NCBI GenBank assembly: GCA_033675265.1
Contig: JAUJYZ010000802.1
Location: 147,001 to 211,000, forward strand
Direction of reading: 5' to 3'
Length of the DNA stretch: 64,000 nt
DNA from: Actinostola sp. cb2023
Taxonomy: Eukaryota; Cnidaria; Anthozoa; Actiniaria; Actinostolidae
In this document: in pieces, positions 54,828-64,000 of the stretch
Numbering within the stretch: the stretch's first letter is position 1
Layout of the letters: each line of letters starts with the position of its first letter
The notes under the pieces: generated by a model
Seen by the model: only the letters and a program-made list of their open reading frames with translations
Databases searched by the model: none
Told to the model about the DNA's origin: nothing
Translations under genes and position numbers: made by a program

Positions 54828-56832
54828 GTGTTCTCTCTCTGGGTAAGATGATTGGGTGCACGCTGTGTGGAGGCAGGTTCGCTCTGCTCAGCCGGCCTCC
54901 AACGCGCAGCGTTCCCTGGTCTAGATACGGATCCAGGCAGCAGTAGATAGAGCTGGTTTTCTTGATTTCTGTTTTGATCATCTTTCGTTTCGTTCTGTCG
55001 TGCAATTCTTCCACTTCGTTGATTCGGTCCAGGACTTGTATTTCACGGCCATACGCCTGTGATTGGACGTATTGAACAATGGCAAGTTCAGCTTCTTGGA
55101 GGTCTTGAACTGTGAGTTGCGAGGATTGGTCATCGGTGGCAGTTTGGAGTTTCGTTTCTTCGCTAGCGTTGGTTGCGACCTTGATCCTTTTCTGTGCTCG
55201 TTCTCGCAGAATCTTTCGTACTCGTAGGAAAACGGCCACAGCTTTCTTTAAACGATACCAATCTGAGTAGTGCCTTATTAGTTTGTCCACTGAAGCAGCT
55301 GAATGGTCAACTAAGGTAGCGTGACTAGATGCTGCGCATGTGGCTCCTTTAACCTCTGGGTCGTCCTTTTCCACTTCACCCATGCTGAACGGTTGCTCAG
55401 GCCATTCGTGCTCTGTCAACAATAGAAACTTTGGTCCGTTGAGCCATCGTTTGTTGTCAAGAAGAGACTGGGCGCCCAATCCGCGTGACGCGTCGTCGGC
55501 AGGGTTTTCCTTTGTGTCAACATACCTCCATTGACCGACGTCTGTCAAATCTCGAATTGTTTGGACACGGTTCGAGACGAAGACCTTGAATCTTGTTTGT
55601 TGATTTGCAATATAGCGGAGTACCGTGGTAGAATCTGTGTGGTACGTGAAACTTGGGTTTTCGTCTAACTCCGACTTCAGCAAATGTCCCATACGGGTAG
55701 ATACTGTGGCTGCAGTAAGCTCTAGGCGTGGTATCGTCATGGTCTTGATCGGCGCCAGACGAGCCTTTCCCATCAGAAATGCGCAGTGAGTGCGGTTTTC
55801 ATTATCGCACTGGCGCAAGTAGGCGACGGCTCCGTATCCGGTTGAACTGGCATCTGAAAAGACATGTACTTGCTGGGAGATGATCTCTCCAAACTCTGAG
55901 GGTGTGAGGCAGCGGTTGAGAATTAGTCGCTCCAACAAAGGGAGTTCTCTTTGCCACTTGTCCCATCTTACTAGGTAGTGTTCAGGTATTTCAGCATCCC
56001 AACCGACAGCCTTTTCACAGCAAAGTTCTTGAAGCAGTTTCTTTGCCACCAATGTGAATGGTGACAAGATACCGAGGGGGTCATAGATCGACGATACTGT
56101 GGATAAGATACCTCTTCTCGTTAATGGCTTATTGCTGACTGTTATGCGGAATTTGAACTGGAATATGTCTGTCTCCACGCACCATTGTACCCCCAACGCG
56201 CGCTCTATTGGCAAATCATCGCACTCTAAATCCAGAGACTTTACTTCTTTAGAGCGGTGTTCCAGTGGGATTGATTCCAGGACGTCACGGTCGTTACAGA
56301 TGAACTTGGTGAGGTTGAAGCCTCCTTGTGCACAAGCTTGACGAATGTCATTTACAAGTTCAATAGCTGTTGCTTTGGTTTTGACTGATCGTAGACAGTC
56401 ATCTACATAAAAATTCCTCTTTATTGTATCTGTGACTTCAGAGTCGTACTCCGATTCGTTATCGTCGCATATCTTCCTTAGTGCATAGTTAGCAGAACTT
56501 GGTGACGAGACCGCCCCAAAGAGATGGACAGTCATTTGATATTCTTGCAACTCTGCATCTAAGTTACCATCTGGCCACCAAAGGAATCTAAGGAAGTCGT
56601 ACTGGTTCTCTGGTATGCGCACTTGATGAAACATAGCCTCTATATCGGCCATGAAGGCGATGGGGTTTTGCCTGAAACGAGTGAGAACACCCACCAATGA
56701 ATTGGTGAGGTTCGGCCCTTGTATCAGTTTGTCGTTTAGTGACACTCCGTTGTGCTTTGCACTACAGTCAAACACTACCCGGATTTTATTGGGTTTTGGG
56801 GGTGGTACACGCCATGATGTGGCAGGTACCAC
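54757..56832 (-). CDS. BEL/Pao reverse transcriptase and RNase H
   Basis: RT motifs: [41 protein letters not shown] and the catalytic [10 protein letters not shown]. The A17 region links to an RNase H ([29 protein letters not shown]). The frame starts without an ATG and overlaps the protease frame by about 58 bp, so a one-base indel in the CCCCCAAAACCC stretch near 56785 separates them. Its last roughly 30 codons are out of phase with the integrase and not meaningful. Confidence 0.9.
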   Translation of the reverse strand: MVPATSWRVPPPKPNKIRVVFDCSAKHNGVSLNDKLIQGPNLTNSLVGVLTRFRQNPIAFMADIEAMFHQVRIPENQYDFLRFLWWPDGNLDAELQEYQMTVHLFGAVSSPSSANYALRKICDDNESEYDSEVTDTIKRNFYVDDCLRSVKTKATAIELVNDIRQACAQGGFNLTKFICNDRDVLESIPLEHRSKEVKSLDLECDDLPIERALGVQWCVETDIFQFKFRITVSNKPLTRRGILSTVSSIYDPLGILSPFTLVAKKLLQELCCEKAVGWDAEIPEHYLVRWDKWQRELPLLERLILNRCLTPSEFGEIISQQVHVFSDASSTGYGAVAYLRQCDNENRTHCAFLMGKARLAPIKTMTIPRLELTAATVSTRMGHLLKSELDENPSFTYHTDSTTVLRYIANQQTRFKVFVSNRVQTIRDLTDVGQWRYVDTKENPADDASRGLGAQSLLDNKRWLNGPKFLLLTEHEWPEQPFSMGEVEKDDPEVKGATCAASSHATLVDHSAASVDKLIRHYSDWYRLKKAVAVFLRVRKILRERAQKRIKVATNASEETKLQTATDDQSSQLTVQDLQEAELAIVQYVQSQAYGREIQVLDRINEVEELHDRTKRKMIKTEIKKTSSIYCCLDPYLDQGTLRVGGRLSRANLPPHSVHPIILPRERTRDCTHHQRGSQDPGSHRSWSRPF

Positions 56833-58828
56833 ACCTTGCCTGGCTTTGCATCAGTTGACTCTTTGGGTACCTTTCTTGTGTATCCCTTTGCGATAGTGGT
56901 GTTAATGAAGTTGGTATAGTCTCGATGGTACTCATCATTGCGTAACATCTTCTTCCTCTGCCAGCCAGCTCGTTTCTCCGCTTGTACTCGGTTATTGGGC
57001 ATGACTACGTTAGGGTCTCTGAAGGGCAATGGAAGCTCATAGTGTCCATCGACGCGACGAGTGCCTTGATCGGCGATGCTCAGGAACTCTTTATCTTCCT
57101 GTGATAAACTGCTATCGTCGGATGTCGAGGAGTGGTCGTTGAAGTCGAGCTCGAACATAGTCATAACTGACTGCGGGGTTATGACCTCTTTGATAGACTC
57201 TAGTTCTTGAACTGTTATTCTGTGACTAGTGGCGTTGCAACCCTGTGATGTAGCTTGTGGTTGTATGTGTAGTGGTCCACTAACCGTCCACCCATGTCTT
57301 AGACGCATTGCAAAGGGTCCTTTACCTCCGCTGGGAAGTACTTCCAATGGCTCAAGCGCGAGGGGGCAGTTACTACCGATGAGCACACCCACGTCAACGT
57401 CTGGTATAAGCTCAGGGATCTTCTTGGAGATGGTGCGAAGGTTGTCAAATTTGCTTACCACTTTGGGAGTGGGTATCTGTTCCTGACTGACAGGTATTTC
57501 ATGACGTGTGTAGCAACGAGCTACTTCTACAGGATTATCATTGTTCAAGTCTGTGATGATTAATCCTTCTACAATAGAGCTTTCTACAGAACTTTGGCCA
57601 TGCATGGTTCCCAGCTGCAGGGTAGTCTTTATTCCTTCGACTGCTAACTGTTCCTTCAGGCCTTCAGTTATAAAACAGCCTGAACTTCCGTTATCATAGA
57701 GGGCGTACGTCGTGACAGTATCAGTCCCATTCTTGATCTTGACCTTAACTGGTAGGATGGCGTGTAATATGACGTTGTTGTTCGTCTTTCGTGCACAACG
57801 CGAATCTTTATCGACGTCTGTACACGCACTGCTTACACTCGTTGAAGCGACTTGCTTGTTGTCTTTCGCTTGACCCATTACGTTGAAGTTGTCTATATGT
57901 AGCGCTGTAGGGTGTGACTTGTTACACTTTTTACACAGTCTCCTGTTGGTGCATCCCTTGGATCGGTGATTAGATCCATAGCAAGCAAAACAAAGACCCT
58001 TCTGAGTGATGAACCCTTTCTTTTCTTCGAGAGATTTCTTTGTAAATTCTTTACATTCCTCCAAGTCATGTGACCTTTCACAGAGAGGACACGGTCGTAC
58101 GCTTGTTGCTCTCCTTGGTTGCTGTGCTGACCCGGCCCCGTCAAGGGGTTTTCCAATATGGGGATGGTTCATACTTGTCGCGAGGCTACCTGTTCTCTGT
58201 CTTGGATAGAGTTGTCTCTTACTTTCATCTGCACTCTTAGTGTTCTTAGGTCTGTCATCGAGTTTGCTCAGTGCTTCTTTGCTGTAGATTGGGTCGTTGC
58301 TGGTTTCCGCTGCACGTTCTATGAATTTGACAATGTCTTTGAATTTGGCAATCCTTTGCTCCTTGGCTTTAATATTAAGGACTTGCTCTCGCCATTTACT
58401 TTGCAGATAAGAAGGCAATTTATGAACGATGGCTTGCATATTTGGCGAGTGATTCAGAGTTTCCATGTAATTGATCGTTTTCATAGCGTTCATACATTTT
58501 ACGAGGAACAAGGATAAGCGTTTCAGACCAGTTGCGTCGTCATACTTTACAGAAGGCCACTTTAGAAGTCGATTGATGTAAGCTACAGAGATCTTGTATG
58601 GGTCCCCGTACTCCTTGTCAAGAAGCTTCCTGGCCTCGTTGTAGCCCTCGTCTGGGTCGAGGTGCAGACAGCCTTCGATTAAGTCCTTGGCCTCGCCTTC
58701 GAGGTGTTGTTGTAGATAGTACAGACGATCAGCATTGTTTGTTGTCTTGGGTTTGATGCGTGAGTCAAAGGCCATCATGAATGCTTTATATTCGATTACT
58801 GCTCCTTTAAACGTAGGAATCTTTGGTT
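56775..58828 (-). CDS. BEL/Pao Gag C-terminal half, zinc knuckles, aspartic protease, RT start
   Basis: In order: DUF1759-type Gag ([27 protein letters not shown]), Cys/His knuckles ([40 protein letters not shown]), an aspartic protease with active-site [13 protein letters not shown], and the N-terminal RT segment ([16 protein letters not shown]). The frame is open upstream of ATG 58778 to about 58828, where it meets the Gag frame. It is therefore one polyprotein in different frames. Confidence 0.88.
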
Positions 58829-60529
58829 GTAACGTAACGTCATGGCTGCCGCCATCTCTTGATGAGAGGAGATCATTTGCTTGTGTTGTTCAAGCTGTGT
58901 AGTCATCATGCTAGCGAAGGCTTGTTCTGTAAATGTTGCAGATCCTAAAGGTGAGGACGTGTGCATGTGATGTACGCCTGGCGTTGTAAATGTTTCGTTG
59001 AATTTCGTTTCTTTGTCTACGTTCGGTTTCTGTGTTTCGTTAAGTTTTTTCGTTAATGTTCCATTATCTATAGCACTTTGCACATCAGACAAGTCTGTCT
59101 GTCTATGATCCTTTACATTGGCACCGACCATTTCGTCGTATTTCGTTATTTCGCTTTCGTAATATGGTGCGGTAAGTTCTTTCGCTACGTTAGTTGAATG
59201 ACAATGGGTTTCTTGTGTCTTTAGGTTAACGAGTTGTCCTCCAGTTGCTTCAGCTACCTTCTCGCCACGACGCCTTTCGTTGACTTTCGTTGTTGCGTCG
59301 TCTTGATTTCCATCGTTGTGGTTCGTTGAGACATTGTTGTCAGGAGGTGATTTGAGTTGTTCCGTTATTGTGTCGTGACATTTCGTTTCGTAGTCCTTCG
59401 TTGTAGCTTCATGATGCTTCGCTTCGTTCCGTTCCGTTGTAGCTTCATGATGCTTCGTTTCGTTGCGTTCCGCTGTAGCTTCATGATGCTTCGTTTCGTA
59501 ATCCTTCGTTGTAGCTTCATGATGCTTCGTTTCGTTGCGTTCCGCTGTAGCTTCATGATGCTTCGTTTCGTTGCGTTCCGCTGTAGCTTCATGATGCTTC
59601 GTTTCGTAATCCTTCGTTGTAGCTTCATGATGCTTCGTTTCGTTGCGTTCCGCTGTAGCTTCATGATGCTTCGTTTCGTAATCCTTCGTTGTAGCTTCAT
59701 GATGCTTCGTTTCGTTGCGTTCCGCTGTAGCTTCATGATGCTTCGTTTCGTAATCCTTCGTTGTAGCTTCATGATGCTTCGTTTCGTTGCATTCCGTTGT
59801 ATCATCGACGTTGGATGTGATGCCACCTGAAGCTTGCATAATGTACAGCGATAGGGGCGTGGACTTCATGAGGGGGGTGCCTGAGAGTAGACTCGTCTCT
59901 TCGGCGTCGATCGTCGCGTAGACTTCTTCCCTTGCACGTGACTTAGCAATCTCAGTCTCTAGTCTAAGCTCTTCTGCAGCAGCTTTAAGCTCTTCTGCAG
60001 CAGCTTGAAGCTCGAGTTTTTTCTTTAACAGTGACTTTTCCGCAATCATTTCAGCCAGTTTAAGGCGCTCTCTTTCTCTGGCCGAAGTTCCTGAGTTACT
60101 AGATTGCTTACTCGAACGACGTGACGAACGTGATGTTGTTGATAAGATGGATCGTTTCTCCATCAGTCGATCAGCTCCTTCTGTGAGTCGTTGCTCTGCC
60201 AGTGATATCCACTGCAGTACTCGTTGTCTGTATTCTAAAGACCCACATTGCTTTGACACAAAATGATCGTTTTCATTTTCCTTATCCACATCCGACGTCA
60301 GTTCTCTGATAAACAATTCATGAGATCGTTGGGCATACTCAAGTAATTCGTCTAATTCGAAGAGACTTGTTTTCACTAGGTGTAAGTTTTCTTCGTCGAT
60401 CAAAAGCGCCGTTAGTCTAGTCTTTTGTCGCGCCACTGTCGACAAGGCTGTTTTTCTATCGTTCTTTAGACGGCGAATTCTTTCTTCCTTTGCCTTCTCG
60501 GTCAGAATTCTTTCTCTCGGTTGATCCAT
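58796..60529 (-). CDS. BEL/Pao Gag N-terminal half with 12-residue repeats
   Basis: ATG 60529 follows the 5' LTR and a 38-bp leader. The N-terminus is helical and basic (EKAKEERIRRLKNDRK), with a coiled coil at about residues 160-210 (AAAEELKAAAEELRLETEI). A block of twelve 12-residue repeats (ETKHHEATTKDY / ETKHHEATAERN) fills about residues 240-390. The frame ends at 58796, just after the point where Gag continues in another frame, so the stop is probably due to an indel near 58826. Confidence 0.8.
   Translation of the reverse strand: MDQPRERILTEKAKEERIRRLKNDRKTALSTVARQKTRLTALLIDEENLHLVKTSLFELDELLEYAQRSHELFIRELTSDVDKENENDHFVSKQCGSLEYRQRVLQWISLAEQRLTEGADRLMEKRSILSTTSRSSRRSSKQSSNSGTSARERERLKLAEMIAEKSLLKKKLELQAAAEELKAAAEELRLETEIAKSRAREEVYATIDAEETSLLSGTPLMKSTPLSLYIMQASGGITSNVDDTTECNETKHHEATTKDYETKHHEATAERNETKHHEATTKDYETKHHEATAERNETKHHEATTKDYETKHHEATAERNETKHHEATAERNETKHHEATTKDYETKHHEATAERNETKHHEATTERNEAKHHEATTKDYETKCHDTITEQLKSPPDNNVSTNHNDGNQDDATTKVNERRRGEKVAEATGGQLVNLKTQETHCHSTNVAKELTAPYYESEITKYDEMVGANVKDHRQTDLSDVQSAIDNGTLTKKLNETQKPNVDKETKFNETFTTPGVHHMHTSSPLGSATFTEQAFASMMTTQLEQHKQMISSHQEMAAAMTLRYNQRFLRLKEQ
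59365..59800 (-). repeat. 36-bp tandem repeat inside Gag
   Basis: Two 36-bp variants alternate about twelve times. The repeat keeps three frames open on both strands, which explains the antisense ORF 59357-59830. Confidence 0.92.
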
Positions 60530-60567
60530 AGCAGATTAACGAGGTCATATGAACTTTTGTAAACTAA

Positions 60568-60895
60568 TGTAGGTGCATGAGGCGTTCTTTGGGATATACT
60601 ATAACTTGAATACTCGCTCTTTCTGATGTATACATTCTTTGTGTTCTTTTAATACATGTTATCGGTCGCGAAGCGGTTTACAAACTGTAATGGTAAATAT
60701 AAGATGACATTCACTAAACGTTTGAAGCATCTGAAAATAGAAAGGACTTACATTATATTCTCCTGGCTTACGTCCTACATTCCTTAAACCTCGACTCAAC
60801 TGTCTTCAACCATGGCCGACTCTTTCGTGCTCTCTCGTGCTCTAACCTAGGCCCTCTCGGCCGGATCATGCCCAGGCCTGTCTGCGGCAGTAACA
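60568..60895 (-). repeat. BEL/Pao 5' LTR
   Basis: 328 bp, identical to 53293-53620. Transcription of the element would start here on the minus strand. Confidence 0.95.
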
Positions 60896-61393
60896 ACACT
60901 CTAAGAGAAACTTCATCTTGATAGGCTTTTCATGATGTTTTAGAAGGTTGATAACATCCTGTTTGCTGTTTTCTAGAAAGGTTTTCGAGTCTGTTTTTAC
61001 CTCTCCTTTTATTCTGTAAGATTTCAGAAATCCTTTTAATGCAGAATTTTTCTGCTTAGCTTTAGTCGCAGGTACTTTGAGATTGTCATAGATATTATTG
61101 ACTTCCTTTTTCAAAGCTTCAACCTTTGTATTAACTTTTTTTTTAATATCTTTCGGTACATACGATATAATCCAATCAGCAAATTTATTCAACTGATTTT
61201 TAACTAAGCTAGCAATCTTTTTAGCCATATGTTTCAATGATGATGGTTGAAACCTCTTAGTTGGTTTTAGAATTGGTTGTTTTATTTCAGGTACTACTTG
61301 ATCTAAAAGATTACTAGACATAAAAAATGTTTTTGGTTGTTTTTTAATAGGTTTTTTAATTGGGTTTATATTCTTTTTCAATGTCGAGCTCAT
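60896..61393 (-). pseudogene. N-terminal part of the Polinton DNA polymerase gene, cut by BEL/Pao
   Basis: The ATG at 61393 sits exactly at the inner edge of the right terminal repeat. The 166 codons to the retrotransposon junction are open and Lys-rich (for example AKKIASLVKNQLNKF and PKDIKKKVNTKVEALKKEV). The first roughly 37 residues resemble the leader of the ORF at the other end of the element (KKQPK, FFMSSNLLDQ). 498 bp to the junction plus 12 bp on the far side is a whole number of codons to the ATG at 53275. So this was one reading frame with the polymerase before the insertion. This region may hold the protein-priming (terminal protein) function, by analogy with other protein-primed polymerases. 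Confidence 0.75.
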
Positions 61394-61796
61394 TATATAC
61401 TATTCTATACTATAATTTTTTTTAATAATAAACGCACCCCCAGGGATTAATTTGATAATAATATTAGATGAATCCACTATTTTCTGAACAATAAAAAATA
61501 AACGCACATACTTTATACCACAGTTTTCGAGTTTAACATATTTTATGGAATTATGAGATGTTTACTATGGAAAGTACTATTTCTGAACAATAAAAAATAA
61601 ACGCACCTACTTTATACCATAGTTTTTGGGTTTAACATATTTGGTTTAATATAACGGATTTTTCGAGATAGGTTATACTAAATTAAAATCCACTATTGTT
61701 GAAATAAGGACATCATATACTTTTATTCAAAATATGATGGATCATTTAGTCGTAGATTACGCAAAAGTGAGCTCGAATCGGCCACTGCTATCTACT
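61394..61796. repeat. Polinton right terminal inverted repeat
   Basis: 403 bp, nearly identical to the inverted left repeat at 39084-39486, and ends at a start codon like its partner. Confidence 0.92.
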
Positions 61797-62567
61797 ATAG
61801 ATTATAACTGTTTGAAAAAGAAACAAATACTAAGAGTGCGAATGTCGTACTGATGTTTGGTTGATGCTTAGGCCTTCGTCATCTCAACGGGGTACCCGTT
61901 TCTGGCGCCATCAATATGCAACAAGTGACCTCAAGTACGTTTGAAAACGTATGATATACGTCTTCGAACAATCGAAGATCTTTATCGATACTCATCGATA
62001 CAAATAATCTTTCTCGTCACGCAACTATCATTGTCATATTAAATACCCGACTATACGCTCATTGAGCGTCTTCTTCTGTAACAGATCCCTGAAATCTAAT
62101 GACGTTTTGATTTCGATTGTATTTTTGCCGTTCACTGACCTGTTTTGAGCGTGGAAATTCTGTTTTAAATAGCGCTACGCGGCGGTTCTATTTAAAATTA
62201 GGTCATGGCAGCGGCGAGGTCATGATAGTTTTTCAGTTCATTTCATTTGCTTTTCAGTCTCGAATGGCCTGACTGTTTGCATGACTTCTTCTGTACATGT
62301 ACATATAGCTTTCTGTCAATAGATGTAGTTACATCGCTGGTCGTGAGTTTGATTATAACTAGAATCCCGATCTTTCAATATCTTGAAGATCTCAAACTGC
62401 TTTCAAATAATCAAAGATTAAATATCTACTTGAGTCCTGTGTGTCGTTTGTTTAGCGATTAGAGCGGTTTTCCGCGAATTCAGGCACCGGAGAGTAGCTT
62501 GCTCCCTTATCTGCTGAATTATCTTGAAACTCGATACGATCAAATACTTGGCATTTTGTGTCCGACG

Positions 62568-62598
<31 letters not shown>

Positions 62599-63100
62599 CA
62601 TTTTATAACTCGGGCTTCCTTCGGAAGGGCCCGAGTAACAAGGACATCTTCTTCAATACAATATCATTTCTCTGACGTCATGACAATCAGTGACAGTTGA
62701 GTGACGAGGGAGACTATATGTCGGATGAGTACGTACATGATACGTCTGGAGGTTGCATAGGTCAGATGGTTCTGATAACGCCCTCACGTTTGTTTTTGTT
62801 AAATATATTTTAAGCGAGCTTCTAGTCCTTCTACCACTTCTAGTCATTGAACGATGAACTAGAATCCTGACCTTTTAATAGCTTTCAAAACTAAGATTCA
62901 AATCTACTTGAGTCCTGTGTGTCGTTTGTTTTTTTCTTATCTGCTGAGTAATCTTGAAACTCGATACGATTAAATACGTCGCATACTTTCGTCATTCTTT
63001 AGCCGAACAAAACTACGACTACTACTACTACTACTACTACTACCGAAAAACGCATTTTATAACTCGGGCTTCGTTCGGAAGGGCCCGAGTAATAAATGTT
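61797..63100. repeat. Right cluster of the palindrome-rich repeat family
   Basis: Module C recurs at about 62060-62180, and hairpin A at 62606-62638 and 63061-63093. The segment 62638-63093 is an inverted copy of 34323-34800, including the CTA/TAG microsatellite. An A run (about 62570-62594) precedes one hairpin. No gene. Confidence 0.7.
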
Positions 63101-64000
63101 GTTGACAATACGTTTGCTTTCGCAAAATTTAATGCTCTTTTTTCATTTTCTCTTATCGAAATCGCGAAATGCTGTCATAACAAAATCGCGAAATTAAGTA
63201 CGCGCGAAATTAAGTACGCGCGAAATTAAGTACGAATAAGGTACATATCATGAGCAAATTATTTATCCGTATCGTTAAATGTTTACCGATAATCAATGTC
63301 CACTTCGGCGAATAATTGTTTTAGTATAATCACACAGGTGAATATCAGAGAAATATGTAAAAGTAACGACAGAGTAGACAATTCTAAACGAGTAGTTTTA
63401 CATTCGACTACAGCCATTTTAACGCGTTCAGTTGACTACATGTTTCCTTACGTCGATAAAACCATAAATTCAGAACAGAACCCATCTAAATATCTTGTTT
63501 TGTTTTGTTTCTCCTTTGGTCTTTTTAGAGAACGCATTTTCCTTTTACTCATCCACGTAGTGGTATTAGATATTATCTTTCTATTTTTAACCATATAGCC
63601 CCAAGAAATAATTGGGCTGACAACTGGTCAAATAACTGCACTTCATACACCACAGGCAGCCCAAGCAATGGTTTTGTAACGATTAATATAAAATACAGTG
63701 AAAGAACAGAGTCGAAAATTGTAAAAATCAAAATATAATAACTTTTAACATTCCTATATGCAACGTTGTTTTGGGTGTTTTGTAGACTGCATTGGGCTAG
63801 ATTTGAGCCTTTTTGTGTATTTTTATTTTTATTTTTCATTTTTTCCAATACACAAAAAAGGCTCAAATTTAGCTCGCTGTCAGAATAAAAAGTGTGGTCG
63901 ACTTGTGGCAAGTCTATTTGACTTCAAATGTTTAGAGTGCGTTCACACTACAGCGAAAGTTAGCTAGCTAAGCTCATGTACGCGTTTGTTCATCTATCAT
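63101..64000. other. Intergenic with short repeats and a hairpin, no gene seen
   Basis: Three tandem copies of GCGCGAAATTAAGTAC lie near 63180-63235. Near 63800-63875, TTTGAGCCTTTTTGTGTA is followed after a T-rich loop by its inverted form, giving a strong stem-loop. Short open frames at 62954, 63296 and 63758 have no recognisable domain. Confidence 0.5.

Larger units (their letters stand above)
53293..60895 (-). mobile_element. BEL/Pao LTR retrotransposon nested in the Polinton
   Basis: 7603 bp, minus orientation, with identical 328-bp LTRs starting TGTTACTGCC and ending CCTACA on the coding strand. ACACT flanks both sides (53288-53292 and 60896-60900), the 5-bp duplication of BEL/Pao. The coding order Gag, protease, RT, RNase H, integrase with DUF1759/A17-type domains is diagnostic. 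A purine-rich tract (GGGACCGGGAA) precedes the 3' LTR. Confidence 0.95.
39084..61796. mobile_element. Polinton/Maverick element, complete ends, carrying a nested BEL/Pao
   Basis: Termini begin AGTAGATAGCAGTGGCC and end in its reverse complement; the 5'-AG start is usual for Polintons. ATAGA flanks both sides (39079-39083 and 61797-61801), one base short of the 6-bp duplication normally reported. Without the BEL/Pao insertion the element is about 15.1 kb, inside the family range. It encodes an integrase, protein-primed polymerase B, packaging ATPase, major capsid candidate and several virion-like proteins. I found no adenovirus-type cysteine protease. Confidence 0.93.

Noticed and set aside
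59357..59830. 157-residue plus-strand ORF over the Gag repeat
   Set aside because: It is the antisense reading of the 36-bp repeat inside a clear Gag domain.

Overview
The window looks like nuclear DNA of an invertebrate animal, most likely a cnidarian (coral or sea anemone). The reasons are two split genes for secreted proteins built from CUB, ShK and MAM modules joined by phase-1 introns, AT-rich DNA full of microsatellites and MITEs, and animal-type Polinton, Helentron, BEL/Pao and MULE-like elements. The organism call is an inference from content; nothing here names a species.

Layout. At 0-12 kb two minus-strand host genes are read from splice sites: a CUB-repeat protein with its own signal peptide (start at 2174, running off the left edge) and a signal peptide / furin site / ShK / ShK / Gly-rich linker / MAM protein (start at 11896, followed to 6202). 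Several tandem repeats sit in the second gene's introns, including a GGTGT/GGTGC satellite that appears to have overwritten a duplicated copy of a MAM exon. 12-16 kb is intergenic, with microsatellites and MITEs. 16-24 kb is a decayed Helentron (OTU protease, Rep, Pif1-like helicase, AP-type endonuclease) whose first ORF carries a 2A peptide motif. 28-34 kb has a tRNA-Asp gene, a single-exon gene with three ETS-like domains, and a broken SWIM/MULE-type transposase. 34-38.5 kb and 62-63.1 kb hold copies of one palindrome-rich repeat family.

39,084-61,796 is a complete Polinton/Maverick with 403-bp terminal inverted repeats and a 5-bp target duplication (ATAGA). It carries a methyltransferase-like ORF, several capsid and membrane-protein candidates, a Bro-N/nuclease gene, packaging ATPase, major capsid protein, retroviral-type integrase and protein-primed DNA polymerase B. 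A full-length BEL/Pao retrotransposon (53,293-60,895, identical 328-bp LTRs, ACACT duplication) lies inside the N-terminal part of the polymerase gene.

The Polinton genes form a virus-like set: INT for integration, PolB for replication, ATPase for packaging, MCP and penton-like proteins for the shell. Nearly all their start codons have a TATATA-type motif within about 15 bp. Many frame breaks across the window fall in homopolymer or dinucleotide runs, so some apparent pseudogenes may be sequencing indels.
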